The translations under genes and the position numbers were made by a program. From Bacteroidota bacterium (GTDB lineage: Bacteria; Bacteroidota; Bacteroidia; Bacteroidales; SZUA-534): 64,000 nt of DNA. Position 1 is the first letter of the stretch. The number at the start of each line of letters is the position of its first letter. The stretch covers positions 186,001 to 250,000 of the forward strand of contig QKGS01000067.1 in the NCBI GenBank assembly GCA_003250355.1, in the 5' to 3' direction. Of this stretch, positions 42,697-53,600 are shown piece by piece. The notes beneath the pieces were generated by a model. That model ran no database searches. It was given only the letters and a program-made list of their open reading frames with translations, and had not been told where the DNA came from.

Positions 42697-42731
42697 CAAT
42701 ATTTTAAATTATACATAGCTACACCGGTACA

Positions 42732-42791
42732 TCATCTGTTGACTAACAGAAGGGCAAGGGCTAGTGCGTTATGTAATGTTGTTTTTGTCAT
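42732..42791 (-). CDS. Leader peptide 1 (Leu/Ala/Val-rich, 19 residues)
   Basis: Minus-strand frame MTKTTLHNALALALLLVNR followed by TGA. Leu makes up 6 of 19 residues, in an ALALALLLV block. It sits 7 bases downstream of a TACATTTG -7 promoter box and upstream of terminator 1. Composition and position indicate an attenuation leader responding to Leu (and perhaps Val/Ala) supply. Confidence 0.68.
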   Translation of the reverse strand: MTKTTLHNALALALLLVNR

Positions 42792-42798
42792 TTGTTTG

Positions 42799-42806
42799 CA
42801 AATGTA
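42799..42806 (-). promoter_or_regulatory. -7 promoter element of the attenuator-aminotransferase transcript
   Basis: TACATTTG on the minus strand fits TAnnTTTG; the matching -33 TTTG is weak. Its box ends 7 bases before the leader 1 ATG, so the leader mRNA would be nearly leaderless. Confidence 0.45.
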
Positions 42807-42862
42807 TGATTATTTCATAATAAAACTATGCATTAATCATACTTTTATTAAAAAATTGAATC

Positions 42863-43696
42863 TTAATCAAGTACTCCAAATACCCGCTCATTAAGCTCTT
42901 GTACAGGCCTTGCATTATTTACAGGCATAGCACCGCTCAATGCTTTAATTTGCTCTGCAGAAGCTTCCATACATTTTCTGCGAACAAACCAATTAACCCC
43001 TTCAGTACATGGCGGAGTTGTTAATGAACCTTCGTATATATAAAACTCATCGGTTGTTTTAAATATATTTCCCGGGCATATTTCTGAAGTAATAATGCTT
43101 TTATTACCCTCAGTTGTAGGCATATTTGCAATTATCCCTTTTAAAAACTCATTCTCTTTACCTTTTTTGAAAAATACTCCAATAACAGATATTTCTCCTT
43201 CATCAGAAACGTGAACAAAGTGTACTTCCGATGGCATTGGTTCTCCATCGATAGTATGTTCACTAGGGCAGTGAAAGTGAAATTGTTTAAGTGTAAACAC
43301 CTTTCCGTTTACCTCAAGCTTGTTACTGTCGGAAGCAAAGTTTACTTGTACCGAATGACCATTGTTAATAAACTCAAGACCTGTAAAGCATTTGTATGAA
43401 CTTTTAATTTTCACATCGGTTGATATTGCAAGGCTCGATGTTAAATCTATCGGCGACTGACGCTCTCCATTACATGTTGAGTATGCCGGGCAAAGGTTGG
43501 CCCAGTTTTCGGGTCCACTCTCTCCTTCGTAGGCCCAATGGGCATTCTCCACAGCATGAGCCGAATCGTCATGAGCTGCATTTAGTTCTGCATGAGTATT
43601 TTCATGGTCGGCAGGGTGGCTCTTTTTTCCAGTCGAATTGCATGAAAAAAACGTAATGGTTATAACACTAAGTAAGATTAAATTTAATGTTTTCAT
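42863..43696 (-). CDS. Alpha-carbonic anhydrase lipoprotein
   Basis: 277 residues. The N-terminus MKTLNLILLSVITITFFSC is a lipoprotein signal (Cys19), followed by a His-rich linker (residues ~25-55, seven His). The enzyme domain has HWAYEGESGPENWANLCPAY, GERQSPIDL, FHFHCPSEHTIDG with the first two zinc His, EVHFVHVSDEGE with the third, then YEGSLTTPPCTEGVNWFV, the T-T-P-P-C substrate pocket. It interconverts CO2 and bicarbonate outside the cytoplasm, lipid-anchored in the envelope. Monocistronic; it ends upstream of the attenuator promoter of the aminotransferase gene. Confidence 0.95.
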   Translation of the reverse strand: MKTLNLILLSVITITFFSCNSTGKKSHPADHENTHAELNAAHDDSAHAVENAHWAYEGESGPENWANLCPAYSTCNGERQSPIDLTSSLAISTDVKIKSSYKCFTGLEFINNGHSVQVNFASDSNKLEVNGKVFTLKQFHFHCPSEHTIDGEPMPSEVHFVHVSDEGEISVIGVFFKKGKENEFLKGIIANMPTTEGNKSIITSEICPGNIFKTTDEFYIYEGSLTTPPCTEGVNWFVRRKCMEASAEQIKALSGAMPVNNARPVQELNERVFGVLD

Positions 43697-43925
43697 AAAA
43701 ATATAATTTTGTTAAACTTTAGTTTCTAATAAAAGTAAAATGAAAAATTGGGTTGACTAATTTAATATATTAGTTTATAGAACATATAATATTGGTGTAT
43801 ATTTTTTAAATGCCTATAAACAACTGTATTACAGCTAACTATATTTGCTTGTGAACTCGAAATATCATTTTGTAAATGTATTTAAGTAATAAAATCATAT
43901 ATAACCATGCAGAAATTGCATTAAG

Positions 43926-46900
43926 TTAAAAACGAGCATTAACACTACATACTTTTTTAAAGCTTTTAATCGTCCCTTTAGTATCAAATACTTCAATATA
44001 AATTACATATATCCCAATAGGTACTTTGGTATTATTATCGGTTAATCCATCCCAAGTCCATATTCCATTTTGAGCAAGTAGCTCATTTTCAGCGATAGAC
44101 TTTATTTTATATCCATTTTTGTTGAAAATACTTACATTACCAACTAATCCGGGATTGTTGAAAGTGTAGAATATTTTTAAAATATCGTCGTAGCCATCGT
44201 TATCGGGCGAGAAATTTTTGGGTTCTAAATGGATTTCATCGTTAGATTGTAAATCATACTCTTTATACATAGAATTAATGTAAGTGGGTGTAGCCCAACC
44301 CGAATACGATGATGCACTATGCCAGTTTCCTTTGTCGTTAGTTGGGAGCAAAGGGCTAATTCGTTCCAGGCTTACCCCTTTGGTTTCGGATAACAGTTTA
44401 AAGTGCATTTTTTCGCAGTATGTAAATTCATCAATTATATTATTTACAGAATCAAGCAGTACAATTGACCCGCCGGTGTTGGGTAGCGAAGGTATTTTAG
44501 CTTCAATTACAGCAAATTTATTATCAACATTGTAGCACCCTGTAACCATATTTATATCACTGCAAACTACAACATAGCTTTGTGGCATTAACAAATAACC
44601 ATCGGCCGATATTTCATACTTAGTTTTTAATAAGCCCAAATCATCATACGACGATAAATACAATTTATTGAGGTTAAAAGCTTTATTGGTTGGGTTATAC
44701 AGCTCCACAAAGTCGGTACAATTCGGTAAGGGGTCAAAAAGCAGTTCATTTATTAAAATATCATTTACCGAAAATAATTTTGGTATCATAAATGAGGCTT
44801 CGTTTTTATCAATCACATTCCCGCTAATATCGGTTGTATTTGCATTTGCCGTAAGGGTATATTCCTTATTTTGTTCAAATGCAAAGCTAAAAACAAGTAT
44901 TGCATAACTGTAATCGGGTTGTTGCCAATTAACTGAAATAGGAATATCTCTATCATTTATTTTAAAATGTGGAGGTGCTTTGAAATTCATTGTTTTATCG
45001 AAATATACTTTCACTGAATTATCGGAAATAGGAACAATTTTCACAATATTGGGGCGGTCAGCATCTTGATTATCAGTATATATACTATTTATTTGCCCCG
45101 GTGTGCCACCTTTAATGTCGTTGCAGCCTTTCCAATTTTTATTGTTACAAGTATTTTTATAGTCAATGCGTTCTAAACTATAACCTCCATCGGCTTTCAA
45201 CTCTTCACTTATCCAGCTGTTTTTGTATTTAGTATAATATATAGGCAAAGTATCGGCATTATAAATAGTTATTGAGCCGGATTCTGACAGTGCCGGCATT
45301 AATGGTATTCCTATGCATTTGCCGTAAGGCGAAAGGGCGGAGGTATCGTTTCTATCACATATGATTATATATTCATGTGCTTTAATTACAGTGCTGTCAA
45401 TTGGTTTAAATGATGTGCCGTAATTGAAAATCCACCCTTTAGTACAAATATCGAAATCGGTTCGGTTATAAAGCTCAACATATTCAGCATCGGGCAGGCC
45501 ATAGTCGGCACTTGGTTTTGCCATAATTTCGTTTATCACAATATCGCCATAAGTGGCACTTAAGTTAAATGTAAAGCTTGTTCGCAAATTATTGGCAGCG
45601 TTACCTTCATTGTCGTGAAGTTTATTTATAGATATATTATATGTTCCTGTATTCAGTGGCGAAGTAGCAATAATAAAACTTTCACTGGTTAATCCCGCAG
45701 TGATATTTTCAATAGCAATACTATTGCCATACTCATTTGTTATTGTAATATTAGCTGCATTTAATTCATGTGATGAAATATTTTCTGAAAATTTCAATTC
45801 AATTGCATTTTGAGACAATGCCTTTGAATGCAAAAGTACAGGAGCCTGGTCAACCTGAAAAAATAATTCCGGAATAAATGTTAGCTTGCCGGCCCTCGAT
45901 GCTGTTTGGTGTTTGAATACCAAACCGTGATAGTTCAAGGAGTAGTAAGTTGCATCAATTTTCGTGTTTGAATATTCTAATGAACTAAAAATATAGCCTT
46001 CGTTCCAGCCAATTTGCCACAGCCCATTATTGGAACGGGTTATTTCAATTGCACAAGCTGTGTTTTCGTTCCAATCTAACTTCGATTGTAACAGCAGTAT
46101 TTTATTGCTGTTTGCATCAATTCGCCAAAGCGAAAGGGTATCTGAAATACCACTCATGTTAACTCCGGCAGCATACCCGTAAATATTGTCGCTTGTTAAG
46201 TTTTTGTCCGAAGCCATAAGGTAATACCAAAAACAATTTGACGCCGATGGGTCGAAATCGGCCGTTTCAATTATAAAATGCCAGGCTGTTTTACCTTTGC
46301 CAAATGTATTGGCGGTATCATAATGCTGTGAAATGTAGCTTATTCCTGTTATATCTGAAATATTGTGCTTTATGGCTATTTTGCTGTTAATTGTAATTGT
46401 ATCCCAATTATTAGTGTTTATCCAATTGGTTAGTCCGGCAGCTTTTAACTTAGGGATATAAACCGGATATGCTCCAATAATAGTTTTACTAAATGGTTTA
46501 AGAGTGCTGCTATTAGCTGTAATGGAAAAAGTATCGGCAACCGAATAGCTGAATCCATATTGACTATATACTCCTGAATTAAACTTATTGAATTTGCTCG
46601 TAGGTTGTGAAAAAGTTCCTTTATCAAAATCGGCAGTTATTGAAATATTGGAATTGTAATCGGTATCAATAGTACCTAGCGAATCGGTTGCACATAGATT
46701 AATTGAAAAAAGCGAATCTGTGAATACTATATCACTAATACCGGAGTCGGTAATTTTTGTGGCATTTATATCAATATTACTTGCACCACCATAAAGTTTA
46801 ACCTCATCGATTCTAAATATACCATTCCCCGATGAGGCTCTGCTTCCATTAAGCCTGCCATATATTTTTATTTCAGCTTGTGCAAAATTATTATATCCCT

Positions 46901-47333
46901 GTAATGGTATTTCTACATTTATTACACTGTCTTTAATAATAATACTATATGCAGAGTCATTATTAATTGCAACTGTTACAAATTCAGGACCCGATGCTGT
47001 TGCATACATCTGAAACGAAAGCTTATTCAACGCAATATTGTAGCCTGTTAAAGCATTTACCGTGAAGGAGAAATACTTTGAGTTTATAAGGTCTCCTGAC
47101 CCCCATCCGCCACTCTCTTCAATGTACGGTTCATTAGTAAAATAGGTTCCGGTTGTAATATTAGTTCCAATAGTTCCGGCCGAAAGTGAGAAAGTACCGG
47201 CAATAATAAGTGAATCAGAAAATGAAGCTTCAATGTATGGTTGGTTATTGAAATTATACTCTGTAAGTAATTGAGAATATGACAATAAGCAGCATAATAA
47301 TGCTATTACAGTGAAAAACGCATTTTTTTTCAT
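43926..47333 (-). CDS. Large secreted lamin-tail-domain protein with T9SS-type/FlgD-like C-terminus
   Basis: 1135 residues with a signal peptide (AFFTVIALLCCLLSYSQ). The first ~180 residues form a beta-sandwich (YNFNNQPYIEASFSDSLIIAG). A central Ig-like region (VLLHSKALSQNAIELKFSENI) precedes two lamin-tail domains: GDIVINEIMAKPSADYGLPDAEYVELYNR (about residue 595) and NDILINELLFDPLPNCTDFVELYNP (about 855). The C-terminal ~100 residues (FSPDNDGYDDILKIFYTF ... NGIWTWDGLTDNNTKVPIGIYVIYIEV) are a FlgD-like/CHU_C-type sorting domain. It is a surface or secreted protein of unknown function; lamin-tail proteins in Bacteroidota often carry hydrolase or adhesive roles. It is divergent from asd. Confidence 0.82.
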   Translation of the reverse strand: MKKNAFFTVIALLCCLLSYSQLLTEYNFNNQPYIEASFSDSLIIAGTFSLSAGTIGTNITTGTYFTNEPYIEESGGWGSGDLINSKYFSFTVNALTGYNIALNKLSFQMYATASGPEFVTVAINNDSAYSIIIKDSVINVEIPLQGYNNFAQAEIKIYGRLNGSRASSGNGIFRIDEVKLYGGASNIDINATKITDSGISDIVFTDSLFSINLCATDSLGTIDTDYNSNISITADFDKGTFSQPTSKFNKFNSGVYSQYGFSYSVADTFSITANSSTLKPFSKTIIGAYPVYIPKLKAAGLTNWINTNNWDTITINSKIAIKHNISDITGISYISQHYDTANTFGKGKTAWHFIIETADFDPSASNCFWYYLMASDKNLTSDNIYGYAAGVNMSGISDTLSLWRIDANSNKILLLQSKLDWNENTACAIEITRSNNGLWQIGWNEGYIFSSLEYSNTKIDATYYSLNYHGLVFKHQTASRAGKLTFIPELFFQVDQAPVLLHSKALSQNAIELKFSENISSHELNAANITITNEYGNSIAIENITAGLTSESFIIATSPLNTGTYNISINKLHDNEGNAANNLRTSFTFNLSATYGDIVINEIMAKPSADYGLPDAEYVELYNRTDFDICTKGWIFNYGTSFKPIDSTVIKAHEYIIICDRNDTSALSPYGKCIGIPLMPALSESGSITIYNADTLPIYYTKYKNSWISEELKADGGYSLERIDYKNTCNNKNWKGCNDIKGGTPGQINSIYTDNQDADRPNIVKIVPISDNSVKVYFDKTMNFKAPPHFKINDRDIPISVNWQQPDYSYAILVFSFAFEQNKEYTLTANANTTDISGNVIDKNEASFMIPKLFSVNDILINELLFDPLPNCTDFVELYNPTNKAFNLNKLYLSSYDDLGLLKTKYEISADGYLLMPQSYVVVCSDINMVTGCYNVDNKFAVIEAKIPSLPNTGGSIVLLDSVNNIIDEFTYCEKMHFKLLSETKGVSLERISPLLPTNDKGNWHSASSYSGWATPTYINSMYKEYDLQSNDEIHLEPKNFSPDNDGYDDILKIFYTFNNPGLVGNVSIFNKNGYKIKSIAENELLAQNGIWTWDGLTDNNTKVPIGIYVIYIEVFDTKGTIKSFKKVCSVNARF

Positions 47334-47435
47334 TTTTTGGGTTAAAATCTTAATAAAAGAGACTAATTTTGAAGTCGTTAAGTTAGATAAACTTTATCTA
47401 TTGAAAAATTAATTTTTTTAAAACAAAATTGTAAA

Positions 47436-48440
47436 ATGAAGATTGCAGTTGTTGGAGCCAGCGGCGCTGTTGGCCAGGAGTTTTTAAGTATTCTTGCGGA
47501 ACGTAGGCTTCCCGAATTTGAGTTGGTATTATTCGGTTCTGCCCGTAGTGCAGGTCGTGAGTACAATTTTAAGGGTAAAAAACTAGTAGTAAAGGAGCTT
47601 AAACACAACGACGATTTTAAAGATATTGATATTGCACTTGTATCGGCAGGAGGAAGCACATCATTGGAATTTGCAGAAACTATTACCAAACATGGAGCTG
47701 TTATGATTGATAACTCAAGTGCTTTTCGTATGGATACCGACGTTCCTTTGGTTGTACCTGAGGTAAATGCTGAGCAGGCATTTAACCGTCCGCGTAATAT
47801 TATTGCAAACCCTAACTGTACTACTATTCAAATGGTAGTTGCCCTTAAAGCATTGGAAGGTATTTCGCATATTAAAAGAGTACATGTTTCGAGCTATCAG
47901 TCGGCATCGGGTGCAGGAGCCAGCGGAATGGCTGAGCTTGAAAAACAGGTTGAAGAATTTGTTGCAAATAAAAACCTAACTGTTGAGGCTTTTAAGCATC
48001 AAATTTTATTTAATGTTATCCCTCATATCGACGTATTTACCGATAATGGTTATACAAAAGAGGAGATGAAAATGTACAAAGAGACTAAAAAAATAATGGA
48101 CTCCGATATTGAAGTTAGTGCTACCTGCGTGCGTGTACCTGTAATGCGTGCACACTCTGAATCGGTTTGGTGTGAAACCGAAAAACCTGTTTCGCCCGAA
48201 GAGTTCCGCAAAGCTTGTGAAGCTACTAAAGGTATTACTGTAATTGATAAGCCTGAAGATTTACAATATCCTATGCCATTGCACATTGCAGGAAAAGACG
48301 ATGTGTATGTAGGTCGTATTCGTAAAGATTTGGCTAATCCTAACGGTATTACTTTCTGGTGTGTTAGCGACCAAATTCGTAAGGGTGCGGCTCTTAATGC
48401 AGTTCAAATTGCTGAGTACTTAATTGAAAAAGGTTTATAA
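47436..48440 (+). CDS. asd: Aspartate-semialdehyde dehydrogenase
   Basis: 334 residues. Marks: [20 protein letters not shown] (NADP-binding G-A-x-G-x-V-G), [64 protein letters not shown] with the catalytic Cys (about residue 128), and [18 protein letters not shown] with the catalytic His (about 242). It reduces aspartyl phosphate to the semialdehyde for Lys/DAP, Thr and Met synthesis. A TAATTTTG -7 box is at 47364-47371 and a terminator follows at 48469. Confidence 0.97.
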   Translation: MKIAVVGASGAVGQEFLSILAERRLPEFELVLFGSARSAGREYNFKGKKLVVKELKHNDDFKDIDIALVSAGGSTSLEFAETITKHGAVMIDNSSAFRMDTDVPLVVPEVNAEQAFNRPRNIIANPNCTTIQMVVALKALEGISHIKRVHVSSYQSASGAGASGMAELEKQVEEFVANKNLTVEAFKHQILFNVIPHIDVFTDNGYTKEEMKMYKETKKIMDSDIEVSATCVRVPVMRAHSESVWCETEKPVSPEEFRKACEATKGITVIDKPEDLQYPMPLHIAGKDDVYVGRIRKDLANPNGITFWCVSDQIRKGAALNAVQIAEYLIEKGL

Positions 48441-48468
48441 TTAACCTTTTTGAAAATATCATTGTTAG

Positions 48469-48498
48469 AACCACTTCCTTTTTGGGAGTGGTTTTTTT
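48469..48498 (+). terminator. Intrinsic terminator after asd
   Basis: AACCACTTCC/GGGAGTGGTT arms around a T5 loop, followed by T7, 29 bases after the stop codon. Confidence 0.8.
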
Positions 48499-48584
48499 GT
48501 TTTGAATAATACCTAACCATGAAAAAAAAGAGCATGAAAATTTTTTTTATGTTGGCTCAAGAAGCTTCTGCCACTGACTAACAC

Positions 48585-50201
48585 TTATATTCCTGATATA
48601 AAATTACTTAGATTTACACTCCTGTCAAGATTCATTTTTTTTCGTAATCTGTGATGGCTCATATGTACACTCGAAGCCGATATACCCAACAAATGAGCCA
48701 TCTCTTTTGCCGAAAAGTTGAGTTTTATAAGGGCGCAATGTTTCAAGTCGGTAGAAGTAAGTTCAGGATATTTTTCGCTCAATTGTTTGTAAAAATTTTG
48801 GTTAACCGATATGAACCGCTTGTTAAATTCATCCCAATAATTGCTGCGATTGCTTTTTGAACTGTCAATAATGCTCCTCTTTTTGGAGCTGTCTTTAATA
48901 TTATCGTTAATAAACTTAATAAGCTCCGACATCGCCTTCTCTTTTTCAACAAATTGAAGTGTGTATGAGGTTAACTCTTTGTTTTTTTCTCTCAACACTT
49001 TACTGCTGATTTCCTGCTTTATTTTATGTCGTTTACGTTGAGCAAGGTTTTGAATAAGTAGAATTACAACTATTAGTACCGAAATAAATATTGAAGCAAA
49101 CATGATTACTTTAGTTAAATATTTTTCTTTTTCAAGTAGTTCCTTGTCTTTTTGGGCAATTTCAATATTCTTACTGGTCAACTCCTCTCTATTCTTATTT
49201 TTAATCTCAAGTAACTCACTGTTTTTAATGCTCTTAGAACCAAAAATACTGTCATTCAAAACTTTTGACCGGTACAAATAATCATATGCAGCTTTATAAT
49301 CGTTGTTAAATTTATAAATATCAGATAGTTTGTACATAAAATCAGCTTCCAAAACCTTATGGGCATTGTATTTTGAAATAGCATCAAGTCCTTTTTTATA
49401 ATATAAGGTAGCTTCGGTAAATTTTTCCTGCCATGCTTTAGCATCGCCCATTAAATTGTAAAGAATAACCAAATACCCCTTATTGTTTGTATAGTAAGTT
49501 GACTCGTGATTATTGATATTCTCAAAATCGATTATAATTTCATACAGTAATACTTCGGCTTTTTTATACTCTCCATTTATAAAATAGATATTTGCAAGCT
49601 CGGTGCTAAGAAATCCTTTCCCAATTTTATCCTGATTAATGCGCTCTGAATACATAAAGCATGTGTCGAGATATTTTTTCGACCTGTCGGTATCTTTAAT
49701 CTGGTTGTACAGCATTACCAAATTAAAATACCTCGATATTAATTCCTGCCCACGCTCTTTGCTACCATCATATAGTTCTTTGCTTATATTTAACGATTTA
49801 TGCAAAAAACTCTCAGACTCAGTATGCTGCCCAAAAATAAAATATAGCATCCCAATATTTTCATAAACCCGATTAAGCACTTTGGGGTTATTTAGCTCTT
49901 CGGCAATAGTTAGTACCTGCCATGCGTAATCATACGATTTACTAAAATTCAGGTGCATACGGTATATTTCTGAAATAGTGCGCAAGCATTCTGTAAGCAT
50001 GATACTGTCATGCATTTCAGTATTTGCCATTACACATTTATTAAGCAAATATATCGCTTGTTCAGGGTCGGTCAACGATACTTCAACTGCACGTTTATAC
50101 ATACTCTTTACGTCATCAGTTGAAAAACTAAGCGATGAACAAACAATTGGACTACTAAAAAGTATACTCAGTGTACAAAGCAAAGCTATCCTATTTATCA
50201 T
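48585..50201 (-). CDS. TPR-containing, membrane-anchored LuxR-like transcriptional regulator
   Basis: 538 residues. A signal peptide (MINRIALLCTLSILFSSPIVCS) leads a periplasmic array of TPR-like helices to about residue 345 (KGFLSTELANIYFINGEYKKAEVLL; YKKGLDAISKYNAHKVLEADF). A coiled-coil stretch (NREELTSKNIEIAQKDKELLEKE) precedes one transmembrane helix (VIMFASIFISVLIVVILLI, about 365-385). The cytoplasmic tail ends with an HTH: LTSTDLKHCALIKLNFSAKEMAHLLGISASSVHMSHHRLRKKM. This is the common Bacteroidota one-component sensor design. It is divergent from the GH86 gene across a 400-base gap, so it may control it (inference). Confidence 0.85.
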   Translation of the reverse strand: MINRIALLCTLSILFSSPIVCSSLSFSTDDVKSMYKRAVEVSLTDPEQAIYLLNKCVMANTEMHDSIMLTECLRTISEIYRMHLNFSKSYDYAWQVLTIAEELNNPKVLNRVYENIGMLYFIFGQHTESESFLHKSLNISKELYDGSKERGQELISRYFNLVMLYNQIKDTDRSKKYLDTCFMYSERINQDKIGKGFLSTELANIYFINGEYKKAEVLLYEIIIDFENINNHESTYYTNNKGYLVILYNLMGDAKAWQEKFTEATLYYKKGLDAISKYNAHKVLEADFMYKLSDIYKFNNDYKAAYDYLYRSKVLNDSIFGSKSIKNSELLEIKNKNREELTSKNIEIAQKDKELLEKEKYLTKVIMFASIFISVLIVVILLIQNLAQRKRHKIKQEISSKVLREKNKELTSYTLQFVEKEKAMSELIKFINDNIKDSSKKRSIIDSSKSNRSNYWDEFNKRFISVNQNFYKQLSEKYPELTSTDLKHCALIKLNFSAKEMAHLLGISASSVHMSHHRLRKKMNLDRSVNLSNFISGI

Positions 50202-50600
50202 TTCGAGTATTGTATATATATAATTAACACATCAGTTTCCAATGTAAAGTACACGAACTACAAAATGTAAATATATAAATTAATATTAATTTGAATATAT
50301 TTATCAACTATATATTTGATTATATGTATGTTAAATCTATAAATTCATATCTTGAATTATTCATTTATGTATATATAATAATATCCAACCAAATACTGTT
50401 GTAAATAAATTGTATATCACTATTATGTAATTGTAAATATTGTGTGAGGATTATTTTGTGTATATAATATATACTCAATATATATTTGGATTTCCGTAAT
50501 AACTTTTATCCGGGGGGAGGGAGTTACAACGAAATATCAAAAGCTGATTTTTAGAATTTAAACTAATTCTGGAGCTATTACTAACTAATTATTTATTAAA
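50202..50600. promoter_or_regulatory. AT-rich 400-bp divergent control region
   Basis: There is no gene in this interval. It is extremely AT-rich with repeated TATATA and TATATATTTG-like runs (50205-50220, 50313-50340, 50463-50490), a G-rich run GGGGGGAGGGA near 50512, and the start sites of the regulator (minus) and GH86 gene (plus) at its ends. No exact TTTG-N20-TAnnTTTG pair was found. It presumably carries the promoters and regulator sites of both genes. Confidence 0.5.
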
Positions 50601-53600
50601 ATGAGAATTATCAAAACATTTTCAATTGTTTTATTCTCCTTAATTGCTTTTTTGTTAAATGCACAAGGAGACGTTTATGTGAACATGAATATGGTTCACT
50701 GGGTCGATACCGTGTCTGATTTTGGTAGAGACCGTCATTTAGTACTACATGCCGACCCAACCGAAGACGATTGGCAGAACGAAGGCGACAAAATGGATTA
50801 TTTGGTCAATGACCTTGATGCATATTTTGGTCGCGACAACGGTTACGCATCATGGTATTGCAGTCAAACACCTCAAGACCCTAAAAAACCAAACTGGTTC
50901 GATTACGAATGGATGAAACAAACCGGAGGTCCTGCTGCAAAAAACAATTATGCACAACTTGCAAAAAGAACTCAGGGGCATCAGTTCGATAAAAAAGGGC
51001 ATATGATAATGGGAACTAACCCACAACCACTATATCCTTCTCTGGGTACCGATGCAAAGTTGGGTTGGCAACCTTTAACAACCGAAACATCGGCACAATG
51101 GCAGGGTGAATATCTGGCTAATTATTTTAGCAAAGGCGATGGAGATGCAGGTATGCCTATTCCTGAATACTGGGAAGTAGTAAATGAAATAGATATGGTT
51201 ATGAACCTTCATGCATCGTATCTTATTACAAGCTATGAAACTATATGGCGATACCACAACCAGGCAGCAAAGGCTATAAAAGAAAAGCTTGGCAATAAAG
51301 CACCTAAGGTAGGTGGTATGACATGGGGAATGCACGACTTTCACCGTGGCGATGGTGTTACAAACAGAGCTTTAGGAGTTGAATCAGATAAAACTGCAGG
51401 ATACTCATGGAGCGCATATGAAGATATGTATCTTTCTAACCTTAAAAGAAACAACTATACTCAGGATGATTGGTATCAGTGGGATTGCTATTGGCAAGGG
51501 TTCCTTGAGAAATGTGGCGATTATATGGATTATCATTCAATTCATATATATGACTGGCCTGAATATGAACAAACTACGCCTACTATCAGAGTAGGAGGTC
51601 ATACCGAAGCAATGCTTGATATGTTAGAGTGGTATGATATAAAAATGGCAGGAAATCCCTCACCAAAAGAGGTTGTAGTTTCTGAATATGGTGCAGTAGC
51701 AGGCGAGTATAATGCAGGTTTATTTGGCAAGGATTCTCGCCGAAGAGATTGGGAAAACCTAAAGCCTTTTAACTCAATGTTAATGCAGTTTCTTGAGCGC
51801 CCGAATACAATACGTTTAACCTCACAGTTTACCCCCGTTATTGCACATTGGGGCGACGGACTAATTACAGCCGGAGTACGATATCCATACAAAATGCTCG
51901 ACGATGAAGACAAAGACGGAGAATACGACTGGACAGAATTCATTAAATTCTATGAACTATGGAGCGATGTTAACGGTACTCGCATAGAAACAAAATCGAC
52001 AGATGTTGATGTACAAGTTGACGCTTATGTTGATGGGAATCATTTGTATTTGATTCTGAACAATATGCTGGAGAAAACAAAAACTCTGAATATGCATTAT
52101 TATGAAGATGATAATATTGAAGTTCAGAGTGTTTCAGTTAAAGACCTTTGGCTCGACGAATCAATTGGCAAAGGGCTACCAACTCTTACTCGATATGTTG
52201 TAAGTAACCTTCCAGGACAAATTACTTTGAAACCCGACGCTACCATGATACTCGATATAGAATTTGCAAGTGCTGTATCGTTGGATAAAACGTGTCGTGA
52301 GTACAAACTTATGGGTGAACGTTTGAATAATACTACCGATACTACCGATGCCGGAACTCAAAAATTTACCATAAATACTAAGCAAAACCCGGTTCAGGCA
52401 ATGAAAATATCGAATGTTCCTTCCTTTTCGGGTTCCGATGAAGTTACACTCAGAATTACCGGTTCATTCTACAACGATGCCAACAACCAAATAAATACTT
52501 TGGGAGTATCAGTAAACGGTAATGCTTTAAATCCAAGTAAATTTTTCCGTGGTGAAATGAAAGCTAAACACAATCTATGTTTAACAACTATTGAGGTTGA
52601 TGTTCCATTGGCTTATCTGAAAACAGGCGACAACAATATTTCTGTTTCATACGGCAATACAGCAGGTTTTGCTTGTTGTCAGTTACAATACTGGAAATAC
52701 AGCGATGCTCCGGGAAGGGGCAACGACAATATAGCCGTAACAGGAATTACCGTTCCTTCGGTTCTGTCAATGCAAGTGGGTGAGCAAAAGTCTATTAATG
52801 CAGTTATTGCTCCTGCAAATGCCAGTAACAAAACTATTACTTGGGCATCGGACAACGGAGCCGTAGAGGTTGATAAGTACGGTTTAATAACAGCAAAAAG
52901 CACAGGTTCAGCAACTATTACTGCAACTTGCGGAGGTAATAGCAATCAATGTATAGTTACTGTTAACGACTTTACTCCAAAAGCTGCAACAGGCGTTTCA
53001 TTTGCCGAGTCGCCGGTTTTAAATTTAGGACATAACGAATTTTACCGTTTAACTCCGGTTATTTCACCTAATAATGCCGATATTCAATCTATTACATGGA
53101 CATCGTCGAACGAAGATGTCGTGCTTGTATACAACAACGGAACTATTAATGGTATAGAAATAGGGGGCTCAGCTTCGGTAACTGTTTCGGTTAAAGACAA
53201 ATCGGGTAATACGCACCAAGCAAGTATTTTGGTAAATGTTGGTGTGGCAGGCAATGAATACATTAGTTGTGCCGGAATTGAAGATACCGTTTCTGCAGGT
53301 ACCGAATTTGGTTTTACTGTTACTGTTAATACACTCACAACTCGTGATATTAAACTTGAACTAACTCAGGGTTCTACCATATTAGGTACAGGAACAGCTT
53401 CGGTTGTAAAAAATGGTATGTCAAGAGTTGCCGTTAGTGTTGAAACAGGCGCAATCCCCGATGAAGGTAATTATACCGTTAAAGGATATTTGCTTGATGG
53501 AGCTAATGTAATTTCACTATATGAAGAGCCTCTATTTGTTCAAAAATTACTACCCGACAGCATTTCTGTAAAAGATTGGTTGTGGGAGATTCAAAAAAAT

